This document shows positions 42,766-54,059 of a DNA stretch of 64,000 bases, one piece after another. The DNA comes from Henricia sp. BOLD:AAB3569 (Eukaryota > Echinodermata > Asteroidea > Spinulosida > Echinasteridae): contig JBBELK010000329.1 of assembly GCA_037783545.1 (NCBI GenBank), forward strand, positions 3,300,501 to 3,364,500, read 5' to 3'. Made by a program: the position numbers and the translations under genes. The notes under the pieces were generated by a model. It made no database searches. It was not told where the DNA came from and worked only from the letters and a program-made list of their open reading frames with translations. The first letter of the stretch is position 1. Every line of letters starts with the position of its first letter.

Positions 42766-45700
42766 GTAAGTATTTTTCTCCGGTTTTATAGAGAATGTAA
42801 AAATTACTGATTGTTGGACGTCGTGATTTTAATTCTCAGATGAGTCTTTCCACAGTAATGGGATAGATTTGAAAAACTAATTCTGTTCAGATCTCGTTAG
42901 TTTATCTCAAATTGACTAAAAATTAAAGAGATGTCTTTATTGATTGCTTTCCGGTGACGTCACGCCTTCCATCCACCATTTTGGTTGTCATTTTTCATGA
43001 CCCACGTGGCCCGAGTGATAACCGGCAAAAAGAGCAAGAAAAACGCATTGGTTGCACTTACCTCTGTTGCCTAACCTTGCTTTATGTTGTTGCGCCATGG
43101 CTGTTGTATCGATAAAGATAAACATGTATTTCTTCAGGCTAAACATCGCGATCAAGTATAAGCACTTTCGTTTTTACAAGCTGAGTGCATGCTCAATAAT
43201 TTAAACGTATCGCGCGTGTGGCATCTTCGAATGAAAATACGCTGGTGAGTATTTTTTACGCGTGTTCATGTGCGTCTATTGGCGCGCACGTGTACGCGCG
43301 TGACCGTTGACCACCAAACATTCCCCGATGTTCTACGTCACGGAAAGCAATCAATACTGTTCACAGGAGATAACCATTTTTCAAAAGTTAAAAAATTATT
43401 GCCACATTTCTGAAAATCTTGTTTTTCAGAAAATGTACCATTAGTAAGATAAGAAGATAAGATAAGAACATTTATTGCCACATTGTCATAAAACAAATGG
43501 AATTAGTCTTGATACTGCGCGTGTCAAACATTACTTAGTTCACTTAACACACTTAATTAATTATTTAAGGTAATATACACACGTATCACACACACTAACA
43601 AATATACTAGACTATACATTTGGACAAAATTAAAAATCACTGTGTAACACACCTAAAATATCACAAAGCAGTCGCAGCTAATGGATAAAAACTATTTTTC
43701 ATTCTGCTTGTTTTATATTTTTTGACTCTGTAGTGTGGAAAGACCCAGATTAGAATGAAATTCTAAATCATTTTGTGGATTCACCTATGCCTAGTAACAA
43801 ATTTTTTTATTTTTTATTTTTTTCAAGGTATTCGTCATTATCTTCAGGAGTTGGATAATGACGCCATTGTCTACGAGTTACAACACAGACATCCCAAGCC
43901 GCTACTACCAACTGTTGAAGGCAGGTCTATCCCTGTCGACACTCCGGACACTGGTTCAGAACCTGGTTCAGATTTTCAGGATGAGATTGACTTTCACAAA
44001 ATTGAAGGTAGGGTGTGTGGAGAAGGGTAATAGGGGAAATTAACTCTAGTTTTTAAAAACAAGTCTCAGTTCAAATCTCAAGCAAAGCTTATGATTAATA
44101 ATAATAAAAATAATAATCATAATAATAATAATAATAATATCACTTAATGCTGCAAAGGGACGACCCGCCGGTAAGACTTTGCCGGACGACCACCGAAATT
44201 TCGGCTAAAAGACATCGATTGGACACCAAATTTCTGTAACCGAAGGTTCCAAAAATGGTTCCACACCTAATAAAAATGCTTCTAGACCTAATACAAATGG
44301 TTCTCGATTTTAAAAAGATGATCTTTGACCTAAAAAAATGGTTTTTGACTTCCAAAATATTGGGGCTACACCAAATTGTCGCCCTAACCAACCGCGTCGC
44401 CCTTATAGGGCTCTCTACACAAAAAGTGTCGCCCCATTGGATAAAATAGAGAAATAATATTCCTCGGTGCTGCAATAGGGCGACACTATGGGAAGCGTTT
44501 ATTAAAGGACCACCGAACTCTTGGTAAAAACCTCTCTAAGAACACTGATTTTCTCTATAAAAAAAAAAAAGCTTCCAAAAGATGGTTTTCGACCTAAACA
44601 AAAATGGTTCTCGACCTAAAAAGATTGGTTAAGAACCTAATAAAAATGTTTTTTAACCTTTGTTAACCTAATAAAAATGGTTTTTAAAATAATGTATAAT
44701 AGGGCGACAGTTATGTGTGGCCCTATTCACCACCGTGCGTAAAAACGGTCTATTAGGGCGACAGAGTGTCGCCCTAATATAGCAGTTAGTAAAATAATGA
44801 ATATTTGTAATGCGCCGGTATCCATCAGAAAGATGCTCATAACTTTGTAGTTTGATCTCAAATGATGAGTTCATTGTGTTATGTGTACAAATATACCAAA
44901 CAAGGTACGCAGGATGCTCACATTATTAGGTAATTTGGAAGTCAAAAATTTAAATTTTAAGCAATCTGACATTTTATATGGTGCTTTTGAAGTTAAAGGA
45001 GATGTTCAGAAAAATAGAATTTATTTTAACCTAACAATCATATTTCAACCAAACTTGGGATGAGAGAAAAATCGTAAGGGCCTTATCGGGATTCGAACCC
45101 GAGACCTCTGACTCATTAGGCAGATGCTCTACCAGCTGAGCTATAAGGCACAGTTGGTATACTCCCTCGGGTTTTCCCTATAGACCCAATTCCTATCTCG
45201 GTGTTGCATGGTGGCTCAACTGGGAAAAGTAAAGAACACAACATCTAGTATGGTGCCTGATCATCATTGATCATATTTCAGAATGGTAATTACAAAAATA
45301 TGACAATTGATATGGTATCAAAATCTCAACACCCATGGGAAAAAATGGGTGTGTCAAAAATGTGATCCGGACTCAGTTCTTTAAAATAGTAATAAATATT
45401 GTAAGAACTCTGGATGCGGCAATAGGGCGACATTTCGGGAAGACTCTCCCCGGGGACCACGGAAATTTCGGCAAGAATCACTCAAATTGACACCTTATTT
45501 TTTTACCCGAAGCTTCCAAAAATGGTTCCAGACCTAAGAGAATTGGTTCTAGTCCTAATAAAAATTGTTTTTGACCTAAAAAAAATTGTTTTTGACCTAA
45601 AAAAAAGATTTTTAATCTCAAAAATATTAGGGCGACACCAAAATGTCGCCCTAATATAGCTTTTTTACACACAAATTGTCGCCCTATCCTAGCACCCAGA

Positions 45701-48700
45701 GTTTTTGGGCATGTATTATACAAATCTTTTGCAGAGTTTGCCCCTTGAGACTTTCAATTCCAGTCACAAGCCATTTTAAGTTCCTTATTGAAATTCTTAT
45801 GAGTAGTGAAATCGAGGAACAAGTTTTTTGGCAAACATTTTACAAAGGAAGAAACAATCTCATAAAACAAAAGCAGATTTTACATTTCTAATTCTCCATT
45901 GCTGAATAAGCTTATCGCTGAATTTCTTTTTCTTCTTTTCTCAATAGCTGCCTGGGACAAGAGTGAATTTCAGCGGCGACAGCGTCGCGTGTCATCCATC
46001 TGTCCGCCTGAGGCTCACATCCCAATTGGTAACGAGGAACAGACAATGGGTCAAGAACTTCCGGACACCGCTGGAGAGGTGCATGTAAGTCGATGGAAGA
46101 TTTCATCTGAACAGATGTTTTTCTGAACATGAAAAAATTGCCCTCTGTTAACTAATTCAGTAATATCGCAGTTCCAGTGAACATACACAATTTTAATTTT
46201 GTTAATGATATTGAACTAAACACTTTATGCCCCCTCTAAACCACACCCCCCACCACCCTCCGCCCCCAAATAGAAACAAAATCCCCGCCTCTTTAGCCAC
46301 TCACCCTGCACTTTTTTAATGTTCCAAATGTTTCTCTCATCCCAAGTTTGGTTGTTTCATTCAATGGTGATTAGGCACCATACCAGATGTTGCATTCGTT
46401 ACCCCTCGCATATTTTGCCTTCCTCACAGGATAATAGGAGAGTGCATGTGGACTCCATTTCGTCAGCAGTAATCATCACGCATACAGCGACACTTCTGAC
46501 AAAGTCCGAGATCTTGGAGCAGTATTGGCGAATCCAAGTATGGAAATCTAAATGTTGACTCTCATGACATGGTGATCATTGTAAAACACGTTTGCATGAA
46601 GAACCTCCTTTTGAATGCAAAAATGCGTATCATGTCCACTGCAGTGATAAACACGTTCTCTGTAGCAAAACGATTGTTATAATGACATTCATGATCTGGT
46701 GTTGTTTAAGATTCTTTTACAAAGTTAGGATTAAAAACAAAAAAATAAAGAAACAGTGCTTTACATATGGTGGCAAATATGCCATGTTAATTTCCCGTTG
46801 TTGATACTGAAGTCATTCATTTTAATCCTAAGAAAGTATATCTGCTCACTCACTGATAAATCCAAACAAAGAATTATTTTGCTTGCACAGTTGGCCTTAA
46901 AGATAGTATACATGATTGGTAAACTCCTACAAATAGTTAGTTTTATCCCCCTGTGTGATTAAAGATATGCATGATTAAAACCAACCTGAGCAAAAACCAG
47001 CTCCGTACTTCGTCTAACTTTTGAGAAAAAGTCAAAAAGGGGTTTGCAGTCATTTCGCCCCAAAACCACTTCGCCCTGAACCACGGCCTGTGGACGAAGT
47101 AATTTGGGGTGCAATGGCACTCATGCGACGTGGTTTGGGGCGAAATGGCACCTGGGCGAAATGGTTTTGGGGCGAATTAAATTTTCGTCTCACGAGATGA
47201 AAACTAATTGTTTTGCTCATGTCTCAAAGACTATGGCACTTCAGACAAAACCATTTCAGGGGAAGTTTTCTACGGTCATCATGTTTATATTGTGTAAGTT
47301 AGTCATAAATCTGTGAACATTTCTGATTTTCAAGATTACCAATGATGTATACTGCCTTTAATAATTAATCATTCAACTAACATGACGCATTGAACTGACT
47401 TGTCCAATTAACAGCCAGAAATACACAATTCAAATTTCTTTTGGGTTCCTGAGGCCAAGTAAAACTCTCCAGGACTTTTGATAAACATTGATCTCGTACG
47501 TTTGATTGCAGTGTCGTCTGAACACCACCTCTGCAATCCTTCAGCGTTGGCTGACATCTTGGATTATCCTGATCTTAATTTGGAGTCTTTACTACTTAAT
47601 GTACTGGATCGACCACCACGCTGACATCTTAGACATGCTGTTGTTTTTCATTCCGCTCACTTTACTGCCGCTTCTCTGCTCGGGACCAATTGAGTTGAAT
47701 GGAGAGGGGGAACGTGTTTCCAAGGTAAGAATGTCATTGTCATTTTTCATTAAAATTTGTTGTTTTTTTTTCAAAATCTTTAACCTTTTAGAGATAGATT
47801 ACAGGATTTGTTATCTCCATGTGTAATTGAGGATGTGTATGATAAAAACCAACCTGTGTGTAAGTCAGCTTAGTTCCTCATATCTACGTTCCAAGAAAAC
47901 AATGAAGAAATTCAAGAAATTGTGCGAACCCACCGTCCTTTTTAGGCTGATTCCCTGGCTATAATGCACAGACAAAGTGAGCCATAATACCACAGTAGAA
48001 AGAAGCTAGTTTCGTTCACACGAGGGCGCCCTTGTAAAAAAGTGCACGTGCACACGCATTTTTAGAAAATCATCTTCAATTAATGTTTTTTTTAAGGAAA
48101 ATATATCATCATTGGTCACTTTGTACCACTTCCGGTGCAAGTCCTGTTAATTTTTATGTCAATAGACAGCCGAAGTGTGACGTGAGTTGCCATGGCAATT
48201 GGCTCTTAACATCATGGCTGTTGGAAAAAGTACCATTGCAAAAGCACAGTGACACGGTTTACTGATTTTTAGTTTAGAGCCGTCGTCTAGGCAACTAACA
48301 AAAGATGACGTATTCACTTCGGCAGTCTATAAAGCAAGGCTTTAATTTTTATGTCATTTTTGCAGATGATTTGCCCAACTGAAGAAAGAATGGAAGTCAT
48401 CTTGTTCATTAGACAAGCCCCTTTATCGTTTGCTGTAAGTATATCCAAAGATCTGTTTTTGTCCAGTACTACTCCAGTCGATATTGGTTTGTGTACGCGT
48501 TGACCATTCCCAGTAGTGCGCCCTCTTGCAGCACTAACAGACCAGCACTTTGCGCGACTAGAGTAGTCTTGGGAATCTCTCCCGGAAGGTTTAACTTATT
48601 TTTTTTTTTTTGCCTAGGCTTTCCTAGGAAACCAATCAGCGAGTTACCTGAATACAGCAGCGCGTCGGAATGTAGCGTGCGACCCAAATACATAGCGTGC

Positions 48701-50399
48701 ATGCGCTTCGAATGGTTTGAAAAATATAAGGTGGCTTACAAGAATCATCGAACATGACCGTTTTATCGTTGCTAATATTTTCGGTGGCATAATTTTCTTG
48801 GCAAATGTTTGTGAATATATTTACAAACATGTTTGCAAAGGCGTATGACATCGCAAAATACATTTGTTTATGAAGATAATTGCGACATTGCAAATATTTG
48901 CAAAGATATCTGTGGTATGCCATGTCCCTTGTGTGCCATCATAAAACCCTGTACAGCTATTTACATAAAACGGTACCGCCCCCAATGCTGAACTTCCGGG
49001 AGAGATTCCCAAGACTAGTACTTGTGTAGCGTTTCTATATTCAAAATTTCACACAATCCATTCATTGTTACATCAGTATAAACAAAGTTAAGAGGTAGTT
49101 GAAAAATCAAGATGGCACTGCTAAGAATCGATATCTCACTCGGTAAAATGCTAATATGCTTTTCATTTAGTTGAAATCTTTATTTTGTCAATGTTTTTTT
49201 CAATACCAGATTTCTATAATTGAAGAATTTTATCGGAAAACGCTTTGGCATTTTGAGAAAACTGCCGTTTTGTACAGCCTTAGAAAAAATTATTAGACCA
49301 TCTATGTCTTGAATTATTCATTTAAAATCACTCCTCTTCGGCAGCAACCGGGCTTATGTTGATGGTGTTTGGTCTTAGACAATAGTCATTACCTCGGGAG
49401 ACTTACATGGCATCATATAATATAGATTAGACATTCCTTAAAGGCAGTATACATGATTGGTATCTCGAAAATCAGAAATGTTCACATATTTACGCCTAAC
49501 TTACACAATATAAACATGATGACCGTAGAAAACTTCCCATGAAATGGTTTTGTCTAAAGTGCTATAGTCTTTGAGAAATGAGTAAAACAATTAGTTTTCG
49601 TCTCATGAGACGAAAATTCAATTCGCCCCAAAACCATTTCGCCTAAGTGCCATTTCGCCCCCAAACCACTTCACCTGAATGCCATTTCGCCCCAAATCAC
49701 TTCATCCCAACACTACATCACCCAAATGCTACTTCGCCCCAAAATCACTATGTGCACAGGCCGTGGTTCAGGGCGAAATGGTTCAGGGCGAATTGGTTTT
49801 AGGGCGAAATGACTGCAAACCCTTTTTTGACACTTTTCTCAAAAGATAGATGAAGTACGGAGCTGGTTTTTGCTCAGGTTGGTTTTAATCATGCATATCT
49901 TCAATCACACAGGGGGATAAAACTTTTGTAACAGTTTACCAATCATGTATACTATCTTTAACCAAATGTTGTGTACCTATTTTTGTTATTAGGTTGTAGG
50001 TGGTCCAATAATTTGTTCCAAGGCTGTATTACAACTAAGCACCACAGTCATGGCAGTAAAACAGTTATGGGATATAACACAGTTTGCCTATAATCTATTT
50101 GACAAATGTATTAGACCTCCAATCAAGATTGTACTGACACCATTATCTCAATATTTTTGGATTTGGCATTTATTTAGTTTTGCGATGAAACTCTTCAATT
50201 CCATTTCTTGTAATTTGTATTGCAAACTGCACTTGTTTTTTTATTTTTCAAATTTTTCTTTCAGATCTACGGGTTTGTTCTGAACTATTCCACCATTATC
50301 ACGGCTAATTTGGCGATTGCAGTGGCTTTTGGAACCAAAGTCATCCTGGGTAATCTCAACAGTAGTGTCCCAGGTACCACCCAGTCTCCCCCACTGTAA
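42168..50399 (+). CDS. Gustatory-receptor-like seven-transmembrane protein (whole gene, 6 coding exons)
   Basis: Putative chemoreceptor-like membrane protein of the animal GRL/7tm_7 superfamily. Exons 42168-42765, 43828-44007, 45948-46084, 47512-47724, 48366-48434 and 50265-50399 join in phase (1332 nt, 443 aa). Predicted membrane segments: about aa 40-67, 78-104, 123-144, 163-194, then a hydrophilic loop of about 115 residues, and 314-338, 345-366 and 400-428. Four helices, a long loop, then three helices, with multiple phase-0 introns near the C-terminus, is the gustatory receptor plan. The last part, EVILFIRQAPLSFAIYGFVL, fits the conserved TM6-TM7 region, but the insect TYhhhhhQF motif is not kept (AFGTKVIL). 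Family names rest on architecture; ligand and cell type are unknown. Confidence 0.75.
42846..43445. mobile_element. MITE interrupted by another MITE
   Basis: 42846-42938 matches the left part of the element at 28111 (CCACAGTAATGGG, TTAGTTTATCTCA). The sequence resumes at 43356. The interrupter is the ATTGATTGC element at 42939-43355. Confidence 0.6.
42939..43355. mobile_element. MITE with ATTGATTGCTTTCYGGTGAC ends (copy 2)
   Basis: Ends ATTGATTGCTTTCCGGTGAC and TACGTCACGGAAAGCAATCA. Nearly the same as 6281-6630 but with about 70 extra bases near 43201-43290. Confidence 0.75.
43446..43760. repeat. Possible LINE 3' end and AT-rich intron DNA
   Basis: AAGATAAGATAAGAACATTT followed by ATTGCCACATTGTC looks like a LINE 3' end with a short microsatellite tail. 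Weak evidence; nothing else recognised. Confidence 0.3.
43828..44007 (+). CDS. GRL coding exon 2 (cytoplasmic loop)
   Basis: Encodes IRHYLQELDNDAIVYELQHR, then an acidic segment ending HKIEG. Long T-rich tract before AG at 43827; donor GTAGGG; phase 1 in and out. Confidence 0.82.
44149..44450. mobile_element. AATAGGGCGACA element (copy 2)
   Basis: Shares AATTTCGGC, GACCTAATAAAAATG-type runs and the end AAAAAGTGTCGCCCCATT with the other copies. Flanked on the left by an (AAT)n microsatellite. Confidence 0.55.
44467..44785. mobile_element. AATAGGGCGACA element (copy 3)
   Basis: Left GCTGCAATAGGGCGACACTA; right AGTGTCGCCCTAATATAGCA. The internal DNA is rich in GACCTAAA motifs. Directly follows copy 2. 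Confidence 0.55.
45074..45175 (-). mobile_element. tRNA-like SINE unit (tRNA pseudogene)
   Basis: Minus strand 45149-45080: A box TAGCTCAGCTGGTAGAGC, B box GGGTTCGAATCCC, six-pair acceptor GCCTTA/TAAGGC. The anticodon stem does not pair, so no amino acid is assigned. The leader TTGGTATACTCC... is shared in inverse with the array at 51183-51530. Confidence 0.7.
45413..45697. mobile_element. AATAGGGCGACA element (copy 4)
   Basis: Reads as the inverse of copy 1: GCGGCAATAGGGCGACATTT at left, AATTGTCGCCCTATCCTAGC at right. Intron 2 of the GRL gene ends 250 bp further on. Confidence 0.65.
45948..46084 (+). CDS. GRL coding exon 3 (cytoplasmic loop)
   Basis: Encodes AAWDKSEFQRRQRRVSSICP and then a hydrophilic segment ending GEVH. 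Acceptor TTCTCAATAG; donor GTAAGT; ends in phase 0. Confidence 0.8.
46901..47357. mobile_element. TTAA-flanked MITE with GCGAA motifs (copy 2)
   Basis: TTAA at 46897-46900 and 47358-47361. Ends AGATAGTATACATGATTGGT and the inverse. Opposite orientation to copies 1 and 3; GRL intron 3. Confidence 0.75.
47512..47724 (+). CDS. GRL coding exon 4 (TM5-TM6)
   Basis: Encodes ILQRWLTSWIILILIWSLYY and LLFFIPLTLLPLLCSG. Acceptor GATTGCAG; donor GTAAGA; phase 0 on both sides. Confidence 0.87.
48161..48330. mobile_element. MITE in GRL intron 4 with a near X-box
   Basis: AATAGACAGCCGAAGTGTGA at left; TATTCACTTCGGCAGTCTAT at right. GTTGCCATGGCAAT at 48186-48199 differs from the palindromic X-box at one base. 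It ends 36 bp before exon 5. Related sequence occurs at 53920-54075. Confidence 0.6.
48366..48434 (+). CDS. GRL coding exon 5
   Basis: Encodes ICPTEERMEVILFIRQAPLS and FA. Acceptor TTTTTGCAG; donor GTAAGT; phase 0 on both sides. Small phase-0 exons near the C-terminus are usual in this superfamily. Confidence 0.8.
48557..49019. mobile_element. MITE in GRL intron 5
   Basis: GTCTTGGGAATCTCTCCCGG at left and its inverse CCGGGAGAGATTCCCAAGAC at right. No ORF. Confidence 0.7.
49442..49957. mobile_element. TTAA-flanked MITE with GCGAA motifs (copy 3)
   Basis: TTAA at 49438-49441 and 49958-49961. Ends AGGCAGTATACATGATTGGT and the inverse. Has the most TTCGCCCC/GGGCGAA motifs of the three copies. 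GRL intron 5. Confidence 0.78.
50265..50399 (+). CDS. GRL terminal coding exon 6 (TM7)
   Basis: Encodes IYGFVLNYSTIITANLAIAV and a short tail with an N-glycosylation-like NSS, then TAA at 50397-50399. Acceptor TTTCTTTCAG. A GT at 50374 could serve as another donor, so the tail may be isoform-specific. Confidence 0.8.
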   Translation: MYGFVLNYSTIITANLAIAVAFGTKVILGNLNSSVPGTTQSPPL

Positions 50400-50547
50400 C
50401 GTATGCTTGCTGACTGTAATGTCTATAGACCATTTGCGCAGGGGCCATGGGGAAATTTCATCGTCACCATGTATCGCATTTAAATAAGAAAACATGCCCC
50501 TAACATGGCTGGTGCAAAGGGTCTATACCAGGCACGATATTTGACAG

Positions 50548-50650
50548 AGGGACTCCCCCCCCCCCCCCCCCCCCTCCCCCCTCCCCCCTCCCCTCCCTCC
50601 CCCTACCCTCCCCCCTCCTCTCCCCTCCTCTCCCCTCCTAACTTTCCCCT
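50548..50650. repeat. C-rich homopurine/homopyrimidine tract
   Basis: A run of C followed by CCCCTCC repeats; the complementary strand is G-rich and could form quadruplex or triplex DNA. It lies 150 bp after the GRL stop. The exact length of the C run may be affected by sequencing error. Confidence 0.7.
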
Positions 50651-50721
50651 CCCCTCTTAACCCCTATACCTCAACAAACTCTTCCTTTTTGTTAATACAC
50701 AATTGTCCCTAAAAAACGTGA

Positions 50722-50727
50722 AATAAA
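50722..50727 (+). terminator. Possible GRL poly(A) signal
   Basis: AATAAA 323 nt after the GRL stop codon, the first canonical signal downstream. Confidence 0.4.
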
Positions 50728-51109
50728 TTCCTTTACATTCTTTGGATGTTTGGGACACAATGGGGGAACAATGGATATAGATAAAATTGCATGCTTATAA
50801 ATATATATGTGTGAAAATCTCCATAATTGTTTTTATCAAACTGCTAGCAAGTTGTTGTTTATATGCTTGAACCTTATATTTAAAACTTTTTAGCAGTAAA
50901 ACTTAATACTGATTTGTTGTGGTCTTAAGTTGGTCACCCAACACATGATACTACATCCACTAGTATTTTTGTATAGATATTTTTGCAAATGTTTTTAACT
51001 ATTTTAAACTATACCTTAATTTTTGCAGAGGCTGTTTTTATTAATGAAATTTGCAAAACAAAACCTTGTAAACATCCACTTATTTAATATAAAATGCATT
51101 ATTTGGCAT

Positions 51110-51182
51110 GGTATTTTATCAGGATTCGAACCCAAGACTTCTAATATACCAAGCAGATGCTAAGTTGTGCACCCATGCAACA
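51110..51182 (-). mobile_element. tRNA-like fragment next to the tandem array
   Basis: On the minus strand a B-box-like GGGTTCGAATCC and AGCATCTGCTTGG. It has a decayed A box and is opposite in orientation to the adjoining array. Confidence 0.5.
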
Positions 51183-51530
51183 CTCAAAACTTGGATTCAT
51201 AGGGAAAACTTGAGTATACCACTGTGCCTCATAGCTCAGCAGACAACATCTGCCTGGAGTGTCAGAGGTATTGGGGAAAACCTGAGGGAGTGTACCACTG
51301 TGTCTCATAGCTCAGCTGGTAGAGCATCTGCCCGATGTGTCTGTGGTCTTGGATGAAAACTTGAGAGTATACCACTGTGCCTCATAGCTCAGCGGACAGA
51401 ACATCTGCCTGGAGTGTCAGAGGTCTTGAGGAAAACCTGAGGGAGTGTATACCACTGTGCCTCATAGCTCAGCGGACAGAACATCTCCCCGGAGTGTCAG
51501 AGGTGTCGGCGCTGGTTCAAATCCCACTGA
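51183..51530 (+). repeat. Tandem array of tRNA-like 5' halves
   Basis: Four units of 76-80 bp start near 51213, 51290, 51367 and 51447, each reading GTATACCACTGTGCCTCATA then GCTCAG...ACATCTGCC...GTGTCAGAGGT. The first three lack a B box and run into the leader of the next unit. Only the last keeps GGTTCAAATCCCAC. The second keeps a good A box, TAGCTCAGCTGGTAGAGC. Confidence 0.75.
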
Positions 51531-51933
51531 TGAACCATCATTTTTATTTTAACCTATGTTTGGTCGTAGAAAGTTTACAATTGGGATCGAACCTCGGCAC
51601 TTGGTTTGGCTTGATTTGAATAGACTCAATCCAGGAGAGCTTTTTTGAAAACCGAAAGTACAGTAAGCACACAGACACATAATAGAGGTGCAGTGTAGCA
51701 TGAACCATCATTGTGTATTCATCCAAATTGAACTATACAGGCATTTATTGACACACGCACACGCCCTACATGTAACTGCAGAGCTATTTACTTTCCCCCC
51801 GGGGTTTTCCAAAGTTTGAACACCGGTTTGCACAAACTTGCAAACCAGATTCAAGTACACATACACAAAAATTGTACATATGTAATGTACCCATACCATA
51901 ACATGTACCTACTTGATGCCAGAGGACATTTAA

Positions 51934-52290
51934 AGGCCACCCTTTCATTTGCAAGATACAACTTTTTACAGATTCGTGGAATAAGACTAACATATCTAAG
52001 GAAGAATCTTGGTAAACTAGCTTGAAGAAATTTTAGCTACTTAGATGCATCAATGCTTCAGAAAACCTTGAAAATCTATATATGGATTTTGTGTACAAGT
52101 GAATGGTAAAAAAAGTCCGAGACATTTTAGAAACCCACCTTCGGTTGTCAATTTCTAGCATAAAATACAATTTTTGACGGAAAAATATTCATGTTGTGTT
52201 TGTTGCCATTGCTATCAATACTTTGAATAAGGTTTTTCTTGTCAACTCATGAAAAACGAAACCGGGTCAATGCAAATAATACAATGGGCC
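51934..52290. mobile_element. MITE copy of the 3049 family
   Basis: Inverse of the left part of 3049-3330: GATTCGTGGAATAAGACTAA, ATGGTAAAAAAAGTCC, CAAAGTATTGATAGC-like sequence. The left TTAA (51930-51933) is present and the right one mutated. Confidence 0.6.
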
Positions 52291-52299
52291 TTGAACATG

Positions 52300-54050
52300 C
52301 GAACATTTCTGCATCTGTGTTGCAAAGGACTTGTTAACACGTTTAAGGGAAATTCACTTGTTACTGCTTTTAACATCTACACTCGCAGTAATTGACGAGG
52401 GAAATGGCCAAAACAGTTTATAACAAAGCAACATTGGGGTGTACAATGACAGTGCATCAACATAACAACAATACTTTACTGTGCATGGTTAATGAGTTCA
52501 GTTGTTTTCCTTCCTCCATGCTTCAACTAAACATAAACCCGCGCCTACGGACAGCAATGTTTGAAATAATCCCTGGTACAATTGGTTTGTACATGCATAC
52601 AGGGTTACTAAAAAACAGTTACACCAGATAGATTGTTGTTTCCCTAAAAATAATTACATTTGACTTACAAATAAACTACTTAATAAAACAGACATATGTG
52701 AGCCACTCCACCAAAAGTAGGCTCTTGCATAAAAAAAATGAAAATGGAGCTAATTACTTAATCAGATAGAGTATATTATAAGCTTCACAAAACTACAAAC
52801 ATTGTGTCAATCCGTCAAAAATTGACCAAGTTGTGACCATTTCCGTGATGATCAAGAGCAAAAATGTTTAAGAAGCGCTTTAGAGAAACCATGCAAATTC
52901 TGACTCCAAAAGTCCTATACCTATAGGAAAACATGTGTTCTTCTGGTGTATGGGGTATATAGTGCCAACCCCTGCCGAAGGCAGTGAAAATAAGCATGGA
53001 ATATCGGTGATTGTCCCATTGTTTTAGCCAAATTAGCCTATAGTTTCATGAAGGTATGCTTTAGAAAAACACTGAACAAAAATGTTTTCTGGTAGTATTT
53101 ATTCACTTAAACTTCTTTAGGTGATACTTAATAGGTGGTCTCATCATGGAGGTACCTCCATGGTCTCATGCAGACATCCTGGTATCGATAAAAAATGCCC
53201 TACTTGACATACATACATAAATTAGCCATTATCTCAGTTCTGGCCTGTGCGACAAGCGCTCACTTTCGGTGGAGCGGCTCACATAATTTATGTTCTGCTA
53301 TAGCTTAAACATTACATATTGCCATGATTGCAACAACGTCAGATTGTCAAGACTGTTAGCAATGTTAATTAGGGTTTGCCCTGACTTGTTAGCAAGTCAG
53401 GATGATAGAGCCTATGCAATTTCACAAATATTTTGTGAAAAAAAACAACAGTATTAACTGATTATTAAACTAACATGCTAACCACGGTGCTGGTATATTT
53501 AGTATATATTACATTTCTATGCGACCTTATTAAAATGGTGAAAGCTTATACTGCTGAAGTTCATTTTCTGTTCAAATTTTGTTGAGAAGAGAAACTACTC
53601 AAATGCAGTGTCTATCAGTCGATATCCAATGGCGAATATAGACCCCTTGCACGGGCGGCCATGACAGGGGCAGTTACATTGTCAGCGTGTGACCTGCACT
53701 AGTACTTAGTAAGCACTTTGTGGATCTATTGTCACACATTTAAATATCAAAGGGTTTATCGTCCATTGCACCCTTGAACGCGGCGCACGTGTCCTTTTCA
53801 ATTCTTGCCACCAACAGTTGAAGTAACAATGACGTCACTGGAAAAGTTGAAGGTGTGATGCACGCTCTTCCCCGTGCACCTTTCCCAGTTTACTTGTTGC
53901 CAGTTCTCTAGACTACCTAAGTGTGACGTCAGTTGCCAGGGAAATTGGGTCTATACATTCACTGGTAATCTGAAATATCTATTGCTAAAGCGCGAGAAAA
54001 CATCTCACCTTGGCAACACAAAGTGACGTTTACACTTTTATAGTTAATCT
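52300..54050. other. Intergenic DNA
   Basis: AT-rich, no exon recognised. A repeat related to 48161-48330 lies at 53920-54075 (AGTGTGACGTCAGTTGCCAG, TAGACAGCCAAAGTGTGACG). Confidence 0.4.
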
Positions 54051-54059
54051 ATAGACAGC

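Noticed and set aside
45080..45149. tRNA gene on the minus strand
   Set aside because: Both promoter boxes are good, but the acceptor has six pairs and the anticodon stem does not form; the leader is shared with a SINE-like array.
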